A stretch of 64,000 nucleotides of DNA from Vickermania ingenoplastis (lineage: Eukaryota > Euglenozoa > Kinetoplastea > Trypanosomatida > Trypanosomatidae): contig VFSE01000226.1 in NCBI GenBank assembly GCA_010157825.1, positions 196,001 through 260,000 on the forward strand. Direction: 5' to 3'. Each line of letters starts with the position of its first letter. Position 1 is the stretch's first letter. Both the position numbers and the translations under genes were made by a program. Shown here in pieces: positions 56,701 to 64,000 of the stretch. The notes under the pieces are model-generated. The model was not told where the DNA came from. It saw only the letters and a program-made list of their open reading frames with translations, and ran no database searches.

Positions 56701-57132
56701 CTTCGCCTCTTCCATCGCCCGCAAGGTGCACTGCTGCCTCCACGTCGCATCCCGACGCTGCCAGACGTGTGGCTGCCCGCGAGAGCAGCGGGGTAGAGGC
56801 CACCCCGCTGGCCCGCTCTCTCGTTCTTCATGCTTTATTTCTAACGTTTGATCTTTCCGGGCCGCTGTGGCGGGCCCGGGGAGATGAAGGTACTGCTGAT
56901 CCACCGCCATCCCTGTGACAGGCTTGACGGAGGTGAGGACGAACTCCTCCGTCTCCTCCCTGTCCGGCGGCGGCGGCGGCTCCTGGGACCCGCCGGCTGC
57001 GGGGGAGGATGGGCGTACGCCGTGCAGCAGATAACGAGCGGCGGGCTTGTAGGCGTACAGCAGATTGCCCGCGCCGCTGCCGGTGGTGGAGAGCGGCGCT
57101 GGAGACGGCACACCGGAAGACCCCAGCGACAT
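53744..57132 (-). CDS. SWC4: DMAP1/SWC4 (Eaf2)-like chromatin subunit, spread over three frames
   Basis: A DMAP1/SWC4 homologue, a shared subunit of NuA4-type acetyltransferase and SWR1-type H2A.Z exchange complexes in other eukaryotes. From the ATG at 57132: a disordered N-terminus; a SANT-like region with LIKLYERFGNLLLVRDRW near 275-295 and RVEDLMQHYQQLTFRV near 315 (DMAP1: LRFVVIHDRY, VEDLKERYY); VDWSLVREKRAILRQLL in a second frame; then, in a third frame, an acidic/Gly-Arg middle and a C-terminal block LPAKVGVPLAFRQVEELLEKY, HPTALLSGDD, REIRLLLLQT that parallels the DMAP1 end (LPSSVG, SPTPTEEL, NELRSDLVLL). Frame 1 is open to 55258, frame 2 to 55098, frame 3 to 53744. The switches fit one extra base each in the six-base runs at 55596-55601 and 55243-55248. 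Joined length is about 1,128 residues, over twice the animal protein, because of low-complexity inserts. Confidence 0.72.
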
Positions 57133-58395
57133 TGGGGGCGGACAATCTGTTTCTCTGTTCTCTTTCAGTCTAAATTTCTCTCTCTCTCTCTCTCTGTTAT
57201 TTTATTTTATTTTTTATTTTTCTTCTACTTGCTCTTTTTTTTTTGTTGTTGTTAAGGATGAAGTGAAGATGAAGATGAATACAACACAGGTACAACCAGT
57301 GAGTCAATTCAGTTCGTTCCTGACCAGATGCGGAGGACTCCGTGAATGTGGAGGAGGAGAAAGAGGAGCGGGCGTTTGGGGCGCAGCGTATTATCACTTC
57401 TCCTTCGGTTTGAATGAATTTTTTCTCTTCCCTTTCTCCTTTTTTGATCTCTTACCCAACATCAACAACAACAACAACAACAACAACAACAAGTATCGGC
57501 GGTCCCCCATCTCGTGTAGCTGAGGGATGCGACACACACGAAACCGAGGAATATTATGAAACGACTGCCGACCTGCGTGAAAGAAGGGTGTGTACAGGCA
57601 TGGATCCCCTCCAGCAGTAACCGCACATCCATATATGGTGGATATAGACGAAGAAATCCATGACACCCATCTCCCCGTCCACGCACGAGTGTGCAGCCCT
57701 TGGCTCGATCGTACCTACTCCCACTTCCTGTGCATTTCGTTTCGCTTCGTTTTTTTTTTTTAAATTCTTCTTTTTTTCTCTATCCTCCCTCTCGCTCATC
57801 CTCGAATTCATCCTAGAATTACGGCTTGCTGCGAAGGGAAGCCAAATCTTCTCGAGTCGTCAGTAGCCAAAATCTTGATCCTCTCCCCCTTTACTTATCG
57901 TTGGACTTACAAAAAAAAAAAACATCATTTCTTTCACCTCTTCGCTCCACACAACACGCCGCCTTGTGTTGAATGAGAAAGAACGCATGCCATTTCAAAG
58001 TAATATCAGTTCTAGCTATCAGCTGGCGGGGCTCCCGTTCTGTGTGTGCCCAATAGCCGCAACAGCCGCCTCTCGCTCTCTCCCCCCACTCTAGGGGCTA
58101 TGAATATGCCGGATAGCTAGAAGGATGGTCCCCCTCATACACAGCAATAACCCTAAGCCCTCCGCATTTATCTTCCCCTCTCCTCTTTTTTTTTCTTTTG
58201 TTTCTTTTCAGGAAAAAAAAAGAACAAAAAAAAATGTAAAACTAAACAAACGAACAAAAGCTACAATATCCAAGGAAGAGAGATGAACAGAGAGAGCCAT
58301 CCCAGCCACTCTCTTCCGATTTTTATTTCTTTTTTTTTATTAAAAAAAAAATAATCATTTAACCCTTCATTCATGGTCGAATCAGAGCATGCCTC
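57133..58395. other. 1.3 kb spacer
   Basis: AT-rich with AAC repeats (57460-57492), CT tract (57178-57196) and A/T runs. No gene is recognised. The minus strand just above the DMAP1-like start is purine-rich, so no clear splice acceptor is assigned there. Confidence 0.5.
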
Positions 58396-60552
58396 TCACC
58401 CGTCTCTGCTTCGCTTTCGCGCCTTGTCTGCTGTCGCGCCGTGCTGAGAGGTGCTCGGACTGCTGGGGCTCGGGCCCGCACTGACACCGGCGGTCACGAG
58501 GCTGCTGCGATGAATCAACTGCGCGCGAATTGTTTCGGGCGGAAGACGCGCCGGAGACGGCGATGCGGAGGCCGAAGCGACGGCTGTCCGGCTCGCCCCT
58601 GCGCCAGCATCGACCAGGAGTCGAAAGGGATCCAACCGGCGGTTGGCCAGCAGCAGCGACGAGGCCGGAAGAGGTGGTGGGGTACCGGTCCCCTTGGTCG
58701 TACTACGACTGTTGCTCACGGATGCCAGCCGCGCCATCCACTCCTCCGATACATCACCGAGCGAGAGGACCGTCGCCGCCCGCTGTGACCGGAAGGCGAG
58801 CACCTCCGCCTCCACCTCCTCCCCCTCCCCCGCACCGTCGGCAGCAGCGTCGGGTGCGGCGGGGACCGCGGCAGCCATTCCAGGGCCACTGCCAGGGGAA
58901 GGCTTTGGAGCGCCGTCCTCGCCCCCTGCTCCGCTGGCGCGATTGCTGTAGCTGACCGCCTTCTGCGCGCGCACTTCGTCGTCCGTCACCCAGAGGCCGC
59001 CGGATTCAATAAGGTTTCCACTACGGTGCAGCTTCTTCTCGTTCTGCATGCCCAGCAGCCGGCGTTTTTTATTTTCCTGGCGATTCGCCTCCGTGATGCG
59101 CACCGCCGTCTGCAGGTAGGCCCGGCGCTGCGGGTCGTTGATGTACTGCGAGAAGCTCTCGGCGTTGCGCCTCGTCGTTTCCCACTGCTGTATCACCTCT
59201 GGCGTGATCTGCTGCCGCAGCATGTCGGGGCTGCTGGGATGTGATCCAAGCATCATATCCGCCGCCGCCTGCGCGCTGAGTGTCATGCCGCTATCGCCGA
59301 GCAGCGTGGACGGACGCCGCGGGCCCGTCGGCGCCGCCATGGGCTGTGCGCTCTGCGAGGCAGGCGGGAACCCAGGAGGGAGCTGGGACCCGCCGCCACC
59401 GCCAAGGATGGGGGACGAGGAGCCGACGCTGCTCTCCCGGGCAGGGGAGGACGGCGCGCTCGTGCCGAGTGGGCTGCCGGCTACGGGCTGCAGCGAGCGC
59501 TTGCGGTGGTAGGCGCGCCTCTTGGGTAGGAACGGACTGCTGGGTAACTCGGGCGAGGCTGCTGGTGCGTGGCCCAGCACGAAGGGCAGTGGGGGTGGAC
59601 GAGCGGGCTGGCTGTCGGACTCGGGGTTATTATAGTTATCGTTGCTGTCTTGAGATTGGGAGTAGGCGAGATCGGTGGCCTGGCTCAGGAAGGTGGAGAC
59701 AGGGAGGTCGTCGAGGGACGAAGGGGAGTGCGGCAGGTCCTCGGCTGCCGCGGGGTTGTGCTGCAGCACGGCGGATTCAAAGAAACGATTGTGCAGATCA
59801 TTTGTCGTTCGCCGCACAGGAGCGGCGGCGGCGGCGGCCGCCGCGTAGGGTGCATTTCGGTTGCGCACCTCCTCCAGCTCCGCCTCCGTCCAGCGCCGCG
59901 TCTCCATGCTCACCGCCTTGTGTCGGTAGAGCAGCTCCACCAGCTCCGCGGTGGGGAGGTACGCCGCCATGCAGAGGTCGGTCGACCCCGCTGGGGCCTG
60001 CAGGATGCCGGCCTCCTTGTTCTTGTAGACGTTCTCGGGGTGTTCCAGCGACTCTCGCACGCAGAAGGCTTTGACTTCCTCCTGCGTGGGGGGCTTGGAG
60101 GAGAGACGGCTGAGCAGGACGAGACGGTCCTCACCAGCTACCTTGAGGCCAATAAAGAAGCGCTTGCCGCCCCACATCATGGAATCCTTTGGGTGCGGTG
60201 CGGTCGCTCCATTGTTTGATTTCGGCTGCTGCTGCTGCTGCTGCTTGCCACTCTGCATGGCACGCCACTCGGCGAGGTCGTAAACGCGTTCGATGCGAGA
60301 CCATCGATGGAGGTCCTTGTTATCTCGACTCGACCGGTAGCGGACAAAGTAATTAAGAATTTTGGCTTGCTGCTGCTGCTGCTGCGGTGTTGGGGAGGAG
60401 GCACCGGCCGCATTTGCTTCGCCGCCGCCGCCGCTGCCCAGAAGCGTTTCACCGAGGTGGTTCAGTTCGTGCTTAAAACGCGGTCGGTCGCCGTGCTGAT
60501 GCACAAAGGCGGCCGAGAGAGTGATCTTCTGCAGCGACTCGTCCGAGAGCAT
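58396..60552 (-). CDS. Unrecognised 718-residue protein
   Basis: Family not recognised. The start is placed at the ATG at 60552 (MLSDESLQKITLSA), 12 bases after a T-rich tract and AG at 60566-60565; the longer frame (from 60684) begins upstream of that acceptor with a hydrophobic spacer-like segment. The N-terminal ~250 residues look folded: FVHQHGDRPRFKHELNHLGE, ILNYFVRYRSSRDNKDLHRW, ERVYDLAEWRAMQ, FFIGLKVAGEDRLVLLSRL, AAYLPTAELVELLYRHKA. A long Ser/Pro/Gly-rich linker follows, then a charged helical block (EVIQQWETTRRNAESF, QTAVRITEANRQENKKRR) and WVTDDEVRAQKAVSY. It ends KARKRSRDG, which could act as a nuclear signal. Poly-Gln stretches and poly-Ala occur. No catalytic motif is evident. 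Confidence 0.72.
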   Translation of the reverse strand: MLSDESLQKITLSAAFVHQHGDRPRFKHELNHLGETLLGSGGGGEANAAGASSPTPQQQQQQAKILNYFVRYRSSRDNKDLHRWSRIERVYDLAEWRAMQSGKQQQQQQPKSNNGATAPHPKDSMMWGGKRFFIGLKVAGEDRLVLLSRLSSKPPTQEEVKAFCVRESLEHPENVYKNKEAGILQAPAGSTDLCMAAYLPTAELVELLYRHKAVSMETRRWTEAELEEVRNRNAPYAAAAAAAAPVRRTTNDLHNRFFESAVLQHNPAAAEDLPHSPSSLDDLPVSTFLSQATDLAYSQSQDSNDNYNNPESDSQPARPPPLPFVLGHAPAASPELPSSPFLPKRRAYHRKRSLQPVAGSPLGTSAPSSPARESSVGSSSPILGGGGGSQLPPGFPPASQSAQPMAAPTGPRRPSTLLGDSGMTLSAQAAADMMLGSHPSSPDMLRQQITPEVIQQWETTRRNAESFSQYINDPQRRAYLQTAVRITEANRQENKKRRLLGMQNEKKLHRSGNLIESGGLWVTDDEVRAQKAVSYSNRASGAGGEDGAPKPSPGSGPGMAAAVPAAPDAAADGAGEGEEVEAEVLAFRSQRAATVLSLGDVSEEWMARLASVSNSRSTTKGTGTPPPLPASSLLLANRRLDPFRLLVDAGAGASRTAVASASASPSPARLPPETIRAQLIHRSSLVTAGVSAGPSPSSPSTSQHGATADKARKRSRDG

Positions 60553-61654
60553 GGCGTGCTGTTCCTTAAAAAAATAATAATAAATAAAATAATAAAGAGC
60601 AGTACTACGCACAAATAAATAAGGAAAATACGTATCAAAGAGAGAGAGAGAGGAACAGCATATCAACACAATTTCATCTAGCACGTAGCACGCGTACCCC
60701 TCTCGGCAACTTGTTAAGGGGGCGGAGGCTCCGTACGAACCGGCTCTGGGATCCCACTAAGTAGAGTTGACTACGACGAGGCCTTTTCTCACAGGATTCG
60801 TAATTTATTTTTCTGTAGTGCAGCTTCATGATGCATACTAGGTAGTTCCTTCTTATCGAGGGAGAAAGTGGGGAGGGGATAAATTTAAAACAGGTGGTGG
60901 CACACCTCCAAGGGTACATCAGGGAAACACTAAATAAATAAATCATGTTCAGTTCAATAGGGGCAACAAGATACAAGGCTAGAGCCTGGGTGTGACGTGC
61001 TTGAACCAAAAAAAAAAAGGAAGCAAACTACCATCATCATCAAAGTATGATGCGCTCTCCTTCTCTCTCGCTCTCTTTTAGTGTGTGTGTGTCTGTGTGT
61101 TGTATACAACCGTGCAACCGTGCACTTTTATTCTAAAGGGGAAAAGAAAAAGAAAGATCGAAGAAAACATTCAAATTCACTGTACAAGATAGTAAATAAC
61201 AAGAAGGTAGCAGGGAGAACACACCTAAATATATAATATATAAGAAAGTAGAATATACTGAACACTATTACCACCTTCATTCCAGCCACAACACAACAGA
61301 AAGCGTCTGCATCCATCGAGACGCTACATCGTAACGAGGCAGAACGACACCAACCCATCCAAACGAAATGGAAGTGAAATGCTGGGCGGCTACATCACGG
61401 GAGGCTAGTCGATGTAGAGGGAAGGAAAGACACAGCACATCGAACGAATAAATAAATAAATAAACGAATCGTTTGCTTGTGTGTGTGTGTGTGTGTGTAT
61501 GTGATGGAGTGATGAATGATAGTGGGCAAGACCACCGCAGTGCAGTGTGAGATACACACAATGCCCCTCCTATACAGCAGTAAGCGCTGCGCACATGCAC
61601 ATACACGCGTGTGTCGCTACCCAACCCATCCCTTCTCGCTCTCCCTGTCTTTGT
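60553..61654. other. 1.1 kb spacer
   Basis: AT-rich with CT tract, GT repeats (61080-61102, 61479-61499) and AATA repeats (61446-61465). No gene or RNA is recognised. Confidence 0.55.
60565..60597 (-). promoter_or_regulatory. Predicted trans-splice acceptor of the 718-residue gene
   Basis: A T-rich tract (about 60568-60597 on the minus strand) ends in TTTTTTTAAG, with AG at 60566-60565, 13 bases before the ATG at 60552. It rules out the upstream in-frame start at 60684 if used. Confidence 0.45.
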
Positions 61655-63910
61655 CTACCACAGGGGCCGGCTCCTGCTGTTGAAACTTCCGGAAGGGTTG
61701 AAGGAGCCTCCGCCTTGACTGCCCGGCGACTGGTTCGCGTAGTTGCTGCTGCTGTTGGACCGCTGAAAGCTCCCGCTAAAGTTCGCTGACGTCGGGAGCC
61801 AGCCTGCACCACCACTAGAGGGCCCACCGGGGGTACCTCGTGCTGCACCCGTTGGCCCACGGCGAGCACCGACTGGGTGGCCCCCAGCCCCTGCCCCGCC
61901 GCGTGCGTTGATGGGCAGCACGTACCCGCCGCTGCCGACGAGGGGAGGATTTGGCCCGTCTCTACCAGCTCGCGCCTTCGTCGGTGACTTTCGAGCGTTC
62001 TGCTGCTGCTGCAGGGGACGCGCCCTGGCGTTTGGGGTAGGCGGGACGTTCGTGTTGGAGTTTCCGGGGCTGTTCGTTCCGCTAGGGGGCATTTCTGAAA
62101 ATCCCAGCACCGTCTCCACCACATCATGAAAGAAGACCAGCACAACGGACACGTTATCCGTACTGCCGCGATCCACGGCGAACTCCGCCAGCTTCTGACT
62201 GCAGTTGCTCAGTACACGCTGAATGACGGCAGGGGAGGGGCGGGGTCGCTGACCCGTGAGGACAAGCACATCGTTCACTTCTGGCGTGTAGGAAAGAAAA
62301 TCCTTGACGAACTGGGTCGCCTCCTCATTGCTCATCACATCCCACAGGCCATCGCAGGCGAGAATCAGAAACTTGGAATCATCTGTCAAGGAGAGCTGGC
62401 GAACGTCAGCGATGTTGCTCACCATCAACTCCGGATCCGCTGCGGCACTCGAGCTCGTCAAGTGTAGGCGACTGTTGTTCCCCGTTCCAAAACTTCGATT
62501 GAACCCCGCGCGACTGCCGAGACCGCCCCGGGAACCACTACCGCAGGGAGAGGAGTTCTTGAACTCGAAGTCGCCCAAGGCGCGGCTCACTGCTAGCACA
62601 CCACAGACGCGGCCAAACTGAACAAACCCCCCGCAGCGCTGGATGCGCTTGCTTTCTTTTGGGTTCCCCGGCTTGTGATCCTCCGACATGGCGATAGTTG
62701 TCTTGCCGTCGAACAGCACCGCCCTCGCGTCGCCGAGGCAACCCACGTAGAGCATTCGCCCGTGAATGGCGGCGCAGATGAGCGTCGAGCCGCCGCTGGG
62801 CGTGTTGTCGGAGAAGGTGTTATTGATGACCATCCCGCCGAGATGCACCCCGCTGCTGGAGCCGAGCCGGCTGCTGCCTTTGCCGGTGAGGGTTTGATAA
62901 ATGGCGCGGTCGGACTGCATAATCGATTCGACCAGCGCGAGGGCGTTGTTTTCACCCAGCGACTTGTGGGCGAGAAAGAGGCTCGGCAGGCACTTGGAGC
63001 CCAGCTCGGCCACCCGGCGCCCGCAGTGCCCGTCAAGAATCCCCAAAAACGAGACGGGCTGGTCGCGCACCATAGCCGTGTAAAGCTTGCAAAAATGCTC
63101 GTCCTCCATTGTGGGCCGCAGCCCCTGCGTGCTGCCGCTGCCCACCGTTAGCTCAATCGGCCTCGTGCTGCTCTTTCCACTGCTGAGCACCACTCGGAAG
63201 TCGTACGGGGTGCTGTTGCTCGTTGCCGCGCCGCTGTTGCCGTTATTGTTGTTGTTTGCCCCGGGAGACGCGCCGGAAGAGTTCGTCGAGCTGCGCCCCC
63301 CGCCGCCCGTGCCGGGAGGGTTCGAACTGGAGGAGGCTGGGGAAGGGCTCCCACGTGCCACCCCCCGGCCGCCCCCGCCACGATTCAGCATCGCGTTGCT
63401 GCTGTTAAAGCTTTCGGGTGGTACTTCGGCCTGCTGCTGCAGCCCCCGCATGGAGCCCATGAGGTGCCGACCGCCGCGGGCCCCGAAGCTCCCCGAGAGG
63501 AGACCTGCGCTGGTACCGGCGGGGCTGTTCCTATTCGTTCCCCGCCCCGCCCTGCCCTGCCCCACACCCCCTCCACCCGGCCCTCTCGAGGCGTTGAAAG
63601 ATCCATTAAAAGAACCGCTAAAGATCGGATTGCTGCTCATCGCTGTCGACGGCCCGGCGCCGCCGCCTGACGAGGCCGTATCGCTCGCCGCTGCGGTGCC
63701 GCCCGCACGCCGGCTGTTGCTGAGACCACCACTGCCGTGCTGTTGCTGCTGAATGCCGGCTCGAGTTCGATCCAGCAGGAGGGTTCCACCTAAAAGGCTC
63801 TTAACCGTGTCTCTGCTGTTGGGGTTGCCGGCCCCGCCACCCGCTCCACCTGCTGCTGCCGCCGCCGCCGCGCGCTGCTGGCGGCGCTGCAACGCGTTCT
63901 CAATAGTCAT
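61655..63910 (-). CDS. PP2C-type (PPM) Ser/Thr phosphatase, 5' end possibly beyond the window
   Basis: A metal-dependent PPM phosphatase. The catalytic domain spans about residues 255-600 counted from the ATG at 63910: GLRPTMEDEHF near 268, GILDGHCGRRVAEL near 292, GGSTLICAAI then LYVGCLGDARAVLF, LAVSRALGDFEF, LILACDGLWDVMSNEEA near 515 and GSTDNVSVVLVFF near 583. The metal-binding Asp residues of MED, DGH, CDG and STDN are all present. The canonical DGHGG reads DGHCG. Long Gly/Ser/Asn-rich tails flank the domain, with a Gly/Ser insert between the ALGD and ACDG motifs. There are no membrane segments. The ATG at 63910 (MTIENALQRRQQR) is a fair start, but the same frame has no stop up to 64000 and that stretch is GC-rich like coding DNA, so the gene may begin outside the window. 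Confidence 0.9.
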   Translation of the reverse strand: MTIENALQRRQQRAAAAAAAGGAGGGAGNPNSRDTVKSLLGGTLLLDRTRAGIQQQQHGSGGLSNSRRAGGTAAASDTASSGGGAGPSTAMSSNPIFSGSFNGSFNASRGPGGGGVGQGRAGRGTNRNSPAGTSAGLLSGSFGARGGRHLMGSMRGLQQQAEVPPESFNSSNAMLNRGGGGRGVARGSPSPASSSSNPPGTGGGGRSSTNSSGASPGANNNNNGNSGAATSNSTPYDFRVVLSSGKSSTRPIELTVGSGSTQGLRPTMEDEHFCKLYTAMVRDQPVSFLGILDGHCGRRVAELGSKCLPSLFLAHKSLGENNALALVESIMQSDRAIYQTLTGKGSSRLGSSSGVHLGGMVINNTFSDNTPSGGSTLICAAIHGRMLYVGCLGDARAVLFDGKTTIAMSEDHKPGNPKESKRIQRCGGFVQFGRVCGVLAVSRALGDFEFKNSSPCGSGSRGGLGSRAGFNRSFGTGNNSRLHLTSSSAAADPELMVSNIADVRQLSLTDDSKFLILACDGLWDVMSNEEATQFVKDFLSYTPEVNDVLVLTGQRPRPSPAVIQRVLSNCSQKLAEFAVDRGSTDNVSVVLVFFHDVVETVLGFSEMPPSGTNSPGNSNTNVPPTPNARARPLQQQQNARKSPTKARAGRDGPNPPLVGSGGYVLPINARGGAGAGGHPVGARRGPTGAARGTPGGPSSGGAGWLPTSANFSGSFQRSNSSSNYANQSPGSQGGGSFNPSGSFNSRSRPLW

Positions 63911-64000
63911 CCCCGAGGCACGGATGTCTCCTGTGCCGGCTCTAGCGGAAGACGTCAGCGGGAGGGAGAGCCGCTGCCCGGTCAGGGCGGCCCTGCTCGA

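Noticed and set aside
1-64000. Reassigned stop codons as the cause of the frame breaks
   Set aside because: All breaks are one-base frame changes at homopolymers, not in-frame stops, and intact genes use ordinary stops.
1-64000. tRNA, spliced-leader RNA, snoRNA or CRISPR arrays
   Set aside because: I searched spacers by eye for tRNA B-box sequences, the spliced-leader core and regular spaced repeats and found none. Subtle snoRNAs could be missed.
1-64000. A strand-switch or transcription start region
   Set aside because: No credible gene lies on the plus strand, so there is no divergent or convergent boundary in the window.

Overview
The window reads as nuclear DNA of a flagellated kinetoplastid protist, most likely a trypanosomatid. 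All thirteen convincing genes are intronless and lie on the minus strand, as in a single polycistronic unit. Coding stretches are GC-rich and Ser/Ala/Pro/Gln-rich. The spacers (0.5-2.9 kb) are AT-rich and crowded with microsatellites. Several spacers carry a minus-strand polypyrimidine tract followed by AG just upstream of a start codon, as expected for spliced-leader trans-splicing. The gene content fits this group: three clustered ELO-type fatty-acid elongases and a run of small DUF1935 (calpain-related) proteins. Genus and species cannot be told from the sequence.

In transcription order (right to left on the plus strand): a PP2C-type phosphatase whose frame is open to the right edge; an unrecognised 718-residue protein; a long gene that matches the DMAP1/SWC4 chromatin subunit at both ends; a 1,482-residue protein with a possible mitochondrial presequence; four DUF1935 genes, two of them almost identical; a CSB/ERCC6-type SNF2 ATPase followed by two extra tandem copies of its 3' part plus spacer; a DYRK/HIPK-like kinase; a CCDC113 (CFAP263)-like ciliary coiled-coil protein; a kinesin; three ELO elongases; an unrecognised 736-residue protein; and a CDV3-like protein with a much amplified YRPPGAR-type motif.

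The genes do not form one pathway. Functional clusters within the unit are the ELO trio (ER fatty-acid elongation) and the DUF1935 group (probably cortical or cytoskeletal). Kinesin and CCDC113 are adjacent and both plausibly flagellar. CSB and DMAP1/SWC4 are nuclear DNA repair and chromatin factors.

Two structural points stand out. First, at least five genes (kinesin, CCDC113-like, kinase, DMAP1/SWC4-like, CSB-like) change reading frame by one base, nearly always inside a G or C run of five or six. This pattern suggests indels in the assembly rather than real gene decay. Second, a ~2.5 kb segment is present three times in tandem at 31444-38992. No tRNA, rRNA, spliced-leader gene, CRISPR array, transposon or viral fossil was recognised.
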